Assembly: GCF_019659805.1 (NCBI RefSeq)
Contig: NZ_JAIFRO010000003.1
Span: 1-64,000 of the forward strand
Source of the DNA: Bartonella raoultii
Lineage (GTDB): Bacteria > Pseudomonadota > Alphaproteobacteria > Rhizobiales > Rhizobiaceae
Direction of reading: 5' to 3'
Length of the DNA stretch: 64,000 bases
The notes below the pieces were generated by a model. It was not told the origin of the DNA, searched no databases, and saw nothing but the letters and a program-made list of their open reading frames with translations. This document shows positions 1 to 8,700 of the stretch, in pieces. How positions within the stretch are numbered: the stretch's first letter is position 1; every line of letters starts with the position of its first letter. Position numbers and translations under genes: made by a program.

Positions 1-368
1 TTATTGTCTCCAGAGATTTCGCGAATATAGTTACAACGACATAAAAGCTCTAAAGCTTGCTTAACGGCTCTATTGTCTTTTAAATGCGTCCAACTTCTTT
101 GATGAATATCACGTAAAGTAAAAACATTGGGTAAATAATCACAGCGTTCAACAATCAATTTTGCATGCTCTGCTGTTAATGTATCCCCCGCCGCATAAAG
201 ACGTTTTGCGTGACTTATCAGATATTTTTCCCAATACAAGGCTTTCTCAAGGGCATTTCTATTGATTTCAAAACGCCCTCCTTCACACAGTTCAAAAATC
301 AACGCAAGGGTTGGAATAGTTTTATCCATCTTCAAAAGACTTAGAGAGAATAGCAAGGGCTTATTCAT
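1..368 (-). pseudogene. C-terminal part of a phage DUF3987-type primase/helicase-like protein (partial)
   Basis: Read on the minus strand, an open frame enters from about position 469 and runs off the left edge of the window. From the first in-frame ATG (366-368) it contains KMDKTIPTLALIFELCEGG, followed by a helical stretch and a winged-helix-like end (VKQALELLCRCNYIREISG). This is how DUF3987 proteins of Rhizobiales prophages end, as I know the family. An in-frame stop lies just upstream (near 470), and the long N-terminal ATPase part expected of the family is absent, so the gene appears 5'-truncated. It lies downstream of a truncated toprim primase, its usual partner, so both look like relics of one replication module. 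Family assignment is from memory and moderately sure; the truncation is seen directly. Confidence 0.5.
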
Positions 369-765
369 CGTTTTTATTTTTGAATATTTTGTAGGTTTGT
401 TTTTTCTAGTTGCTCCATTTTTGATACTATTTCTTTTAAAAACTATAGGAGAATAGCTGATGTCCCATAGCTAAATGCTTTCCAATAATGAGCGATACAG
501 AGATTGGAACAATTCTCCAATCATCATTCTATTTTGAAGCTATGCGAACACTATTAGCGATAATCATAGATAAACTCTATATAGAGATAGAAACAAATTA
601 TGAAGGAAAGAGATAAATAGGTTTAATTTGCAACCGAATAGCTTTTTAACACAATAAAAGGTAGTGAAATAAGCATAACCATTTTTGTAAATTCATCACA
701 TATTGTTATTAATGTTCTTCATAAGTATTTTTTGTAAAAGCATGCGATTACGTAGTTTAAGAAAA
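369..765. other. Non-coding gap in degraded prophage DNA
   Basis: AT-rich sequence between the truncated DUF3987-type fragment and the small membrane protein gene. I see no convincing gene, RNA or repeat. It is presumably what remains after deletion of replication-module DNA. Confidence 0.4.
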
Positions 766-1158
766 TTATTGCCATGGACCACTATAGTCATTGCTGTATT
801 TTGAACTATCGCTTTCTTTATCACGACCCATATCTTGTTCCCTAAATCTCTCACATAGACATATAATTGAAATCACTAAACAAGAAATTACGAGTGCAGC
901 AGCATATCCTTCTTTCAAAGCATAAACAAAATTTGGATAGTTTTCTCCAATAATGCAATGAAGATTTGAAGTACGACCACGTCCTAGACGAGCTGGTTCG
1001 CAAGATCCATCCATAGGTGCTAAAAGAAAGAATACTGTAGTACCGCCCAAAGTTATTAATAAAGATGGAAAAAACGCCCACTCTTTAAATCCAAAATAAT
1101 GCCAAAAAGCTAAAAATAAAAAGAGTATTATAGCTATCAATATTACTATAGGTGTCAT
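766..1158 (-). CDS. Hypothetical membrane protein
   Basis: A 130-residue protein with no family I recognise. Three hydrophobic segments are visible: residues about 2-19 (TPIVILIAIILFLFLAFW), about 28-47, and about 86-102 (AALVISCLVISIICLCE). Between the second and third lies a polar loop with two cysteines (GSCEPARLGRG and NLHCIIGE) that could form a disulphide if the loop is outside the membrane. The C-terminal 25 residues are charged and probably cytoplasmic. A purine-rich AGAGAAA precedes the ATG and can serve as ribosome binding site. It sits alone between two truncated prophage replication genes, so it may be phage cargo (for example superinfection exclusion), but nothing in the sequence proves that. 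Confidence 0.5.
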   Translation of the reverse strand: MTPIVILIAIILFLFLAFWHYFGFKEWAFFPSLLITLGGTTVFFLLAPMDGSCEPARLGRGRTSNLHCIIGENYPNFVYALKEGYAAALVISCLVISIICLCERFREQDMGRDKESDSSKYSNDYSGPWQ

Positions 1159-1409
1159 TTTCTCTTAACTCGTTAGATTATTCATGGAGCTTATGAATGA
1201 TTCCTTTTATTATATCAATATGTATTATATTTAGGCGTAATATCCATTTTATTATTAGAAAAATGATATAATAAACAACTTTGTAGTGATAATAGGGGAT
1301 AAAATTATATACAGTTTTATCCTTATTTATCTGTATTGTATGTAATTATAGCGTTGTGTAATGTGGAATGCCGATTTTTTTATTTAAAGGGGCATTAGAT
1401 AGAAAATCA

Positions 1410-2201
1410 TTAAAATAGGTTCCTTTTGGAGCTTGCATCATCGCCGTCCATTGCAATTGTCAGACGTGCTTTTATGGGGGGTAAATTCATACGCATCATG
1501 CCACTAGTCGAAAGAGACGCCCATACATTCACGGGCTCTGATAACAAACCAGACAGTAAGGAAAGACCGGTTTCAATGCCTTCACAAATAACCAGATGTT
1601 TTGGATTAGCTTGGCTTAAATGTACAGCACCGCCCATGACAGAACCCAACATGGCTTTTGCTGGTTTCTGATCTGTTTTGCAGCCATTGGTTTGTAAAAA
1701 GGTCCTATGAATGGCAAAAGAGCCAGCCCCCTTAACAAGAGCAACCAACGCGGGCAGTGTTATCCCTAATGGGTGTGGACATTTGTCGTGAAAACGTAAA
1801 TCAGCAGGCAATTCACAAGTAATCCCCCGCATACGTAAATAGGTTTCTGCTAAAGTATCTTTTATTGGTTGGCTTTGTTGCCAAATCTTTTGTGCTCTTT
1901 CTGCTTTCTGCTTTACTCGTTTGAGATCAGCAGAAAACTGTTTTGAGAAAGAAAGCGTGTGATCATAAGCTTTATCAAAAAAGGCTTGTTTCCCCAGCAA
2001 GCCAATTCTTCTAAGCGCTTGTATGATCTCTTTAAAAGAGCAGCCCGCATAACAAGTGAGTAAGAGACGCCCATCATGTCCATTAGCAAGAGATAAGCTA
2101 GGCAATTGATCATCATGGGCTGGACAACGGGCACTTCCATAATGCCCATGCCAAACCCCACGCAAGGCATTTGTGATGCCCTGAGAATTTTCATAAAACA
2201 T
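1410..2201 (-). CDS. Truncated CHC2/toprim-type phage primase
   Basis: A 263-residue protein with an N-terminal CHC2-like zinc-binding site (C26, H29, C50, C54) and a C-terminal toprim domain: HLVICEGIETGLSLLSG carries the conserved glutamate, and IAMDGDDA carries the DxD metal motif. Proteins of this type normally continue for some 40-100 residues after DGDD; here the frame ends SSKRNLF and stops, so the C-terminus seems lost. It would synthesise RNA primers for phage DNA replication. It is in the same orientation as the AlpA-like gene and integrase upstream and the DUF3987-type fragment downstream. I infer a decayed P4-like replication module; residual activity is doubtful. Confidence 0.65.
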   Translation of the reverse strand: MFYENSQGITNALRGVWHGHYGSARCPAHDDQLPSLSLANGHDGRLLLTCYAGCSFKEIIQALRRIGLLGKQAFFDKAYDHTLSFSKQFSADLKRVKQKAERAQKIWQQSQPIKDTLAETYLRMRGITCELPADLRFHDKCPHPLGITLPALVALVKGAGSFAIHRTFLQTNGCKTDQKPAKAMLGSVMGGAVHLSQANPKHLVICEGIETGLSLLSGLLSEPVNVWASLSTSGMMRMNLPPIKARLTIAMDGDDASSKRNLF

Positions 2202-2301
2202 TATTATTGTCCTGTTACTTGCGTCACAGAACGGATTTTGCTATTCATTCTTTGAGTGAAAATGGAAAGCCTTGTCCGTCCTTACGTGACAAGGTTTTCT
2301 T

Positions 2302-2502
2302 TTATGCGACGTCGTTATAACGTTGCTGTTTAGCTTGTTCGATTACATTCAAAAGATCCGATTGTAACCAACGCGATAAAAAACCAAATTTTAAAGGTTT
2401 TGGGAGAGAGCCATTGGTCACATGACGGCGGAATGTTGAAACACTCATATGAAGCAATTTTGCACTTTCACGGTCAGTTAAAAGAATATTGTTTTCTGTC
2501 AT
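2302..2502 (-). CDS. AlpA-like / excisionase-type helix-turn-helix regulator
   Basis: A 66-residue protein with a single winged-helix motif of the MerR/AlpA/excisionase type: LLTDRESAKLLHMSVSTFRR, then a short wing and a basic tail (LPKPLKFGFLSRWLQSDLL). AlpA-family proteins regulate prophage integrase expression or act as excision factors. It lies 210 bp downstream of the integrase on the same strand and 100 bp upstream of the primase gene, the usual order in P4-like elements. The length is normal for the family. Whether it acts on transcription or as directionality factor cannot be told from the sequence. Confidence 0.7.
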   Translation of the reverse strand: MTENNILLTDRESAKLLHMSVSTFRRHVTNGSLPKPLKFGFLSRWLQSDLLNVIEQAKQQRYNDVA

Positions 2503-2712
2503 ATTAAAATCCTTTCAAATATTAAAAAATGATACCAAATCATGCCTATTTATTAAGCACATTTTGGAATCATTGGAAAGCTATTTAGTCTATAGAAAAC
2601 AGTATTTTATCATACATTTTCTGATGTGATAATTTATGAGTCTTATTGAGAAAGAATGAGAGAAGAGAGAGAGCAAGTTATCCACAGATAATGGGGTATT
2701 ACACCCCATATC

Positions 2713-3879
2713 TTAAGCTTGACCGGTGACATAAGCCGCCCATTTATCCATATAGACACGGCGCTGTTCTAAATAATCCGTACGACGATAGGCACGCTCT
2801 ACTTTACCGCCGACCGTATGAGCTAGAATAGTTTCAGCGACCTCATAGGGGGCATCGGTTGTTTCAGCAAGCCAATTGCGTAAACTAGAACGAAATCCAT
2901 GGGGGCAGGCATCACGTTTATTGTCTCTCATATATTGAGCCATACACTTATCAGCGAGGGGACCTCGACCGGTTGCAGAAAAGAAGAAATCATTACGAGA
3001 AAGCAATCGTGCTTGTTTTAAGATTTCTAATGCTTCAGATGATAGAGGCACGCGAAATTCTTTTGTTGTATCACGCCTTCCTTTCATATTTTCAGCAGGG
3101 ATAGTCCATATATCCCCCTCAACTTGATCTTTATGAATATGGCGTATAGGATTTGTACGAACACCTGTCAGAATAAGCAGACGCAATGCTAGTTGTGTTA
3201 GGGTTGATGCTTCGCAAAGCGTTTGATAAAAAGCAGGAACATCTCTCCAATCCATTGCTGATCTATTAGTGGTTTTATGGAGTTGTTTACCTAAGAGCGC
3301 GCGTGCTTTTTCTGTTGCCTGTAAGTCAACATTCAATCCCAGAGCAGCCGCATGTTTAAGACAAAGATTAAGACGGTTCAGTGCTTTACGAGCTGTATCA
3401 GCTTTTGTATGCCAAATAGGGACAAGCGTATTGCGTATTTCTGTTTGTGTAATCTCAGAAACGGGCAAACAGCCTAATTTAGGGAGAATATGAAGGCGTA
3501 ATGGTAAAAACCAACTTCCATTTTGACCATCCCCTTTTAATTCAGCTTTACGAGTTTCAAAAGTCTCTAAAGCAATATCTTTTAGATAATGGAGATTGCT
3601 TATTGTTTCACGTTTTTGTTTTTCACGTTCTTTAATGGGGTCACGCCCTTCACGAAGAACGGAACGCCACCCCGTTACCAATTCACGGGCTTGTTTTAAA
3701 GAGACATCTCTTAAATCACCCAAGCCCATTTCGCGGCGGCGCCCATGAAGAGTATAACGGTAAATCCATTGAGCACCTCCATCTTTACGTTTGTGAAGAA
3801 GCAAGCCGGCACCATCATTATATTTGCCAGCCCCCAATGTTGCGACAGCCCTTGCATTAAGACGGTTCATAAGGACCAT
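2713..3879 (-). CDS. int: Prophage tyrosine integrase
   Basis: A 388-residue site-specific recombinase. The N-terminal DUF4102/arm-binding part (about residues 1-85, with RLNARAVATLGAGKYNDGAG and YTLHGRRREMGLGDLRDVSL) is followed by a core-binding domain and the catalytic domain. Visible catalytic residues are the arginine in LTGVRTNPIR, the HGFR box (His and Arg), the histidine in ETILAHTVGG and the nucleophilic tyrosine in ERAYRR. All are intact, so it could be active. The start at 3879 is preceded by AAGGAG at good spacing, which is better than the frame opening at 3915. Its promoter region is shared with the divergent tail genes. No duplicated tRNA end or other att site is visible next to it. 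Confidence 0.9.
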   Translation of the reverse strand: MVLMNRLNARAVATLGAGKYNDGAGLLLHKRKDGGAQWIYRYTLHGRRREMGLGDLRDVSLKQARELVTGWRSVLREGRDPIKEREKQKRETISNLHYLKDIALETFETRKAELKGDGQNGSWFLPLRLHILPKLGCLPVSEITQTEIRNTLVPIWHTKADTARKALNRLNLCLKHAAALGLNVDLQATEKARALLGKQLHKTTNRSAMDWRDVPAFYQTLCEASTLTQLALRLLILTGVRTNPIRHIHKDQVEGDIWTIPAENMKGRRDTTKEFRVPLSSEALEILKQARLLSRNDFFFSATGRGPLADKCMAQYMRDNKRDACPHGFRSSLRNWLAETTDAPYEVAETILAHTVGGKVERAYRRTDYLEQRRVYMDKWAAYVTGQA

Positions 3880-3904
3880 TTTTACTCCTTTCTTATACAA
3901 ATTT

Positions 3905-4047
3905 GATCCACACACTCATCCCGCTTGTGATGTGCAAATGAGTGATTTTTATTGATGCAAGATAAACAGATTTGAAATAAGGGAATCTTACGTTATTCGG
4001 GACTCTCATTCAATATGAATAATGCTAGATTATCATTATAAATCAAT
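3905..4047. repeat. Dispersed intergenic element, copy A
   Basis: The integrase/tail divergent region resembles 50064-50202 in the parC-MFS gap. The copies share 19 identical bases (ATTATCATTATAAATCAAT, 4029-4047 and 50184-50202) and, upstream, an imperfect but collinear match including CGCTTGTG/TGCTTGTG, a GTGATTT word, GAAATAAGGGAATCTTACG-like sequence and spacing. Alignment was done by eye. Confidence 0.55.
3985..4013 (-). promoter_or_regulatory. Candidate sigma70 promoter for the integrase
   Basis: On the minus strand TTGAAT (4013-4008) and TAAGAT (3990-3985) are separated by 17 bases and lie about 105 bases upstream of the integrase ATG. It falls inside the dispersed element. Motif match only. 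Confidence 0.35.
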
Positions 4048-4083
4048 GTCTTGCCTATTCTAGGCACGTTACAGAAGGATTCG

Positions 4084-4371
4084 ATGAAGATCCATAGCCA
4101 TGGAGGAAGCAGTTTTTCTATTTTGAATAACGAAGGGGATAGCGAAAGTTGGTATGGTTATAGCACGATTATTTGGGGCTATATGTTCAATGAGCAGCAA
4201 AGAGCCAAACTTGCAGAACGGCTTGGTGTTCGGGTTGAGGATATACGTGTTCACCATAAGATAGCTTTTCCCCGTTCTCATCTTCATATGCATGATGTTG
4301 TTTTGGAGGGTTCCGGTTCGGGGGAAACACGTCCTGTCAATATAGCTGTACGCTTTGGAATTAAGACGTGA
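4084..4371 (+). CDS. Orphan C-terminal fragment of a phage tail-collar/fibre protein
   Basis: A 95-residue protein starting at ATG 4084, with AGAAGGA at correct spacing. Its end, GSGETRPVNIAVRFGIKT, is nearly the same as the end of the full collar protein immediately downstream, GEETRPVNVSVVFGIKT, and both have a His-rich segment just before (SHLHMHD versus LAPHEHR). It lacks any N-terminal collar domain. The stop codon overlaps the Shine-Dalgarno of the next gene, so they are probably co-translated. It may be a leftover of duplication, or a spare tail-tip cassette that recombines with the downstream gene. The paralogy is seen directly; its role is inference. Confidence 0.65.
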   Translation: MKIHSHGGSSFSILNNEGDSESWYGYSTIIWGYMFNEQQRAKLAERLGVRVEDIRVHHKIAFPRSHLHMHDVVLEGSGSGETRPVNIAVRFGIKT

Positions 4372-4379
4372 GGGGTTTT

Positions 4380-5519
4380 ATGTCGACGGTTTATGATTGG
4401 TCTTTAAAAGCCTTAGAGAATGGCAATGCGGATGCTTTGATCAATTGGTCAGAGGGTCAGCCTCCTAGTACAGTCAACAACAGCGCCCGTATGATGATGC
4501 AACGGATCAAAGAGTATCTCTTAGATACGGGAGGGGTTATTGAGAGTGTTTTTGTATATGATGAAGGACAAAGCACAACGTCGGTTCATTTGCAAAGTAG
4601 GTTGGCTTATCCTGCTTATAGGGACGGTCTTCATTTACGTTTTGTCTCACGTGGTCACAATAGAGGCGCGACGCGTGTTTCAGTTAATACTTTAACCAGC
4701 CAGCCTGTTTATAAGGCCACAGATAAAGGGCTATCGCTTTTATCAGGTGGTGAGTTCCAAGAAGGGTGTGTTTATAGCCTTGTGTATGATGAAGCGCTTT
4801 CAGGTTGGCAAGTTCTCAATCCTACCCGTGATCCAGTTCCAGCGTCAAAAACATTACCGACTGGTTTAATCGGTCCTTTTGCCATGCGCCATTTACCGGC
4901 TGGTTGGTTGTTGTGTGATGGTCAGGCTTATAGTCGTTTACACTATAGGTCTCTTTTTTCGAAGATAGGGACGAGTTGGGGGGAGGGAGATGGTGTAAGA
5001 ACCTTTAATGTTCCAGATTTGCGTGGGATGTTTTTACGGGGTCTTGATGAAGGGCGCAATGTTGATCCTTGGCGTTCTTTTGCAAGCCAGCAAGAGCATT
5101 CTTTAAAAGCCCATGATCATTTTATCGGTTCTATAGCCCCTCATTCTCTCGCCTCCCGTAAGAAGCGTGATGTCTCTTCTTCAGATGCTTTAAAAAGAAG
5201 CAAGCGTTCTCTTGATAGCGATGAGGAATGTTTAGGATTGAGCGGGGATGCCTTGGAAAAGTGTAATCAAGAATTTGATGAAAGAGCGGGCGTTCCAGCG
5301 GCTCCAGAGGTTCCCTTTTGGTTTACAGAATCGGATAAACCGCCCCGTTTACCTTGGTTTATTCGGTCTCCATTTGCCAATTTTTTAATCTCTTCTACGC
5401 CGTTACAAGAGGGTTTGGATCGTCTTGCTCCTCATGAACATAGATTTCTTATCGACAGTTTTGGTGGAGAGGAAACGCGTCCAGTCAATGTATCGGTTGT
5501 ATTTGGCATAAAGACATGA
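4380..5519 (+). CDS. Phage tail-collar domain protein
   Basis: A 379-residue tail fibre/collar protein. The N-terminus (TVYDWSLKALENGNADALIN) resembles the start of Rhizobiales phage tail proteins. A tail-collar domain occupies about residues 158-232: LPAGWLLCDGQAYSRLHYRS, then VPDLRGMFLRGLDEGRN and DPWR. Between about residues 258 and 320 there is a highly charged, Lys/Arg/Ser-rich insertion (ALKRSKRSLDSDEECLG) that is unusual within such proteins. The C-terminus ends ETRPVNVSVVFGIKT. The ATG at 4380 is preferred over an in-frame GTG at 4368 because GAGGGG lies at proper distance. The product is expected in the distal tail; host-binding is inferred from the family. Neighbours are the orphan paralogue and the giant fibre. 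Confidence 0.85.
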   Translation: MSTVYDWSLKALENGNADALINWSEGQPPSTVNNSARMMMQRIKEYLLDTGGVIESVFVYDEGQSTTSVHLQSRLAYPAYRDGLHLRFVSRGHNRGATRVSVNTLTSQPVYKATDKGLSLLSGGEFQEGCVYSLVYDEALSGWQVLNPTRDPVPASKTLPTGLIGPFAMRHLPAGWLLCDGQAYSRLHYRSLFSKIGTSWGEGDGVRTFNVPDLRGMFLRGLDEGRNVDPWRSFASQQEHSLKAHDHFIGSIAPHSLASRKKRDVSSSDALKRSKRSLDSDEECLGLSGDALEKCNQEFDERAGVPAAPEVPFWFTESDKPPRLPWFIRSPFANFLISSTPLQEGLDRLAPHEHRFLIDSFGGEETRPVNVSVVFGIKT

Positions 5520-5528
5520 GGTTATGCG

Positions 5529-5750
5529 ATGTTATCAAAACCCTTTGCGATTTCAGCTTTAAGTGACCCGTCTCAAGTACGGGTTGTTTTGTATTCCGGT
5601 GAGCGCTTTGTGCACGCCCCGTTAAATGGGGTTAGTGATCTTTTGAAAGCTGCTTTGCACTCAGAGCTTTCCGTTTCATTCAAGCGTTTAGAAACTGAAT
5701 TACAAGCTTTGAGGGATGAAGTGGAAGAATTGAAAGCGTGTTTATTTTAA
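5529..5750 (+). CDS. Small tail-associated coiled-coil protein, unknown
   Basis: A 73-residue protein that I do not recognise. The first half is a compact beta-like segment (VRVVLYSGERFVHAPLNG), and the second half is a predicted coiled coil with heptad leucines (FKRLETELQALRDEVEELKA). It starts 10 bases after the collar gene stop and ends 34 bases before the giant fibre gene, so it belongs to the same operon. Position and coiled coil suggest a connector or assembly factor of the fibre, but this is inference. Confidence 0.6.
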   Translation: MLSKPFAISALSDPSQVRVVLYSGERFVHAPLNGVSDLLKAALHSELSVSFKRLETELQALRDEVEELKACLF

Positions 5751-5784
5751 GGCTTTATGAAGAGTTGATGTAAGGAAGCAAGAA

Positions 5785-8700
5785 ATGAGTATACCCCACC
5801 ATACCCATGAATATTATCTCCCAACGGCAACCAAAGAAGAGATAATAGAGGGGCGTTCGCAAGATACGGTTGTTGTTCCCAAGTTGTTAGGGACGGCTTG
5901 CCTTTATTCTTATGAAACTTTTGCGCCGTTAGAACAGGTTGTCGATGTAAGGAAAGAAGTAGAAACGGCAACCGCCCGTGCAAATGGCGCCCAACAAAAG
6001 GCAGAAGAGTCCAAAAGACTATCAGAGCAGGCGCTTACAGAGGTGCAAAGAACGGTTGAAAGTGTTGGCAATGCGCTCACGCGTGCAAACAGTGCACAAG
6101 AGAGTGCAGGAAGAGCAGAGCAGACAGCTTCAGAAGCCAAAACAACAGCGGCAGAAGCACAATTGGTCTCGGCAGAAGCCAAGCTTAAATCGGAGGCAGC
6201 AGAAAGATTATCGCAAGAAACGCAAACGATAGCTTCAAAAGCCAAGAGAATATCGGAAAGCGCGCAAGCAGCTGTTGAGAAGAACATATCAGAAGTTGAT
6301 ACGGCGAAAGGTTTATTAAGCTCAGGATTGGCAACAGTTACACAAGCCAAGCAGGAAAGTGAGAGTGCATTGCGTATAGCAAGAGAAGCCAAGGCGGAAT
6401 CCTCACAAGCCTTAACAGCTTCAGGATTAGCGCAGTCGACCTCAGAAGAAAGCAAGACAGTCTCACAACGAGCAGAAGCCAGTGCTAGAGAAGCCGAACA
6501 ATCTTCTCTGATAGCAAAGAATGGAGCGTTAGAAGCCAAACAGATAGCTGATGCTGCAAAACTTCTCTCAGAAGAAAGCAAGACTTTGTCAGAACTTTCT
6601 AAGACGGCTTCAGATCAATCACTCTTGGTTTCGACACAAGCCAAGCAGGCCAGTGAAGAGGCCAGCAAGCAAGCCTCAGAAGCTTTAAGCAAGTCGGTTG
6701 AATCACGGGCATTGTCGGAGGAAGCCAAGAAAATAGCGACAGAAGGCATACGAGAAGTTAAGCAAGAGGTTTCGTCGATTTCGAAAGTAGCAATGCAAGC
6801 GGAACAAACAGCGACAGAGACGACGCAAGTCGCAGCCACAGCCGTTGCAACATGTCATGAAGTTAAGACAGTTTCTCAGAGAGCCAAGAGTGTTGCAGAA
6901 ACAGCCCAGCAGGTAGCGACAGAAGCGAAGGAGTTAGCAGAATCTTTTAAGGGTGTAGCAGAAGGTGCATCTCGTACAGCCAATGAAGCCAAGGAGGCAA
7001 GTGAAAGAGCTTTGAGGAGCTCTCATCAAGCAGAATCTTCAAGCAACAGTGCTCAGCAGGTAGCGACAGAAGCGAAGCGTTTAGCAGAGCAAGCGGTCAG
7101 TTCAGTCACAGAGGTCACCAAGACCGCTCAACAGGTAGCAAGCTCTGTTGAGACAGCCGTTAGTCTGTCTCAAGAAACACGATCGCTTGCAGAGAGAGCC
7201 CAAAGTCTTTCTGGAGAAGCACAAGCTACGGCTTCAAAAGCATTATCGAAAGCAGAAGAATGCGAAGCCGCATCGGGTGAAGCCTCAAGAGTCTCTTTAG
7301 AAGCCAAGCAGATAAGTGAAACAGTGCAAGCAACAGTAACTTCTCTACAAAGCAGTGTTGATAAAGCAGTTTCAGAAGCAGCAGATGGCAAGAGTAAAGC
7401 AGCAGAAGCAAAACAGCTAGCATTGGAAGCGAAGGATGCCTCCACCAATGCCCTCACTTCTTCTAGGGATGCCAAGGAGCATTCTTCACAGGCGCTTACA
7501 ACAGCCCATGATGCGAAGACAGCTTCCCTAGCGTCTCAAAAGAAAAGTGAAGAGGTTGCAGGTATAGCGAATGAAGCAAAATCTTTGGTTGATAGAGCGG
7601 TTTTGGATGCAAGCGCCGCCAAGCAGGCGTCGACAAGCGCGCTTACAGCCTCCAGTGATGCGAAGCAGCAAGCTTCTGAGGCTGTTGTTTTCGTTAAAGA
7701 GGCCAAAAGTGTTTGTGAAGAATCTAAGGCATTATCCGATAAAGCAATCAAGGTCTCTACGGAGGCCCAACAGGCATCGGAGGCATCACGAACCGCTTCT
7801 CTGGATGCGCAAGCAACAGCAGGCTTGGCATCTACAACAGCCAATGATGCGAAAAGCATAGCAGAGCGTGCACACAGTCTATCGGAAGAGGCAAAGAGCT
7901 TAGCGCAAGAAAGCAAAGCGCGTTTTGAAAGCGTTCAACAAAAGATAGAAGACATCAAAGAAGTTTCAGATACAGCTCTCTCCACAGCGAATGCGGCCAA
8001 ACAAACAGGAGAAGAGACAAGCAAGCAAGCTTCAGAAGCTTTGACGAAGTCTGTTGAAGCCAAGGCTTTATCAGAGGAAGCGAAAAGTGTCTCAGAGACT
8101 GCTCGTAGGAAAGCGAATGAAGCAGAGCAGGCAGCGTCAGAAGCCTCAAAGGTCGCTTTAGAAGCAAAAGCAGTTGCAGAACGGGCTGTTGTTACGGATG
8201 GAGAAACCCTTCGAGGGGGAGAAGCGCTCAAAAGTTTAGTTGAAGAGGTAAAGAAGAAAGCAGAAACAGCAGAAAGTTTAGCTTCAGAAGCAAAAGAGAG
8301 CGCTTCACAGTCCTTGCTAGCTTCTAATCATGCAAGGAGTGAATCAGCAACAGCGGTAAATACAGCGAATGATGCAAAGAGTAAGGCAGAAGAAGCCAAG
8401 ACCCTCTCAGAAGCGTCAAAGAGTATGAGCAGTGATGCAAAGCAATTGGCTACACAAGCCAAGGAAACCTTGACAAGCGCGCTTACAGAAACAAGGGATG
8501 TAAAAGAGCAAGTAGAGGCAGCAAAAAGAATATCAGAAGAAGTAAAGCAAGAGCTTATAGGATTAAAAACGTCATCAGACTTGGCATTATCGACAGCGAA
8601 TGCAGCAAAAGCCACGGGAGATCAAGCCTCTCAACAGGCTACAGAAGCAAAGAGTTTAGCAGAAGATGCCAAGAGTGTTTCAGACAAATTACAGAGCAAA

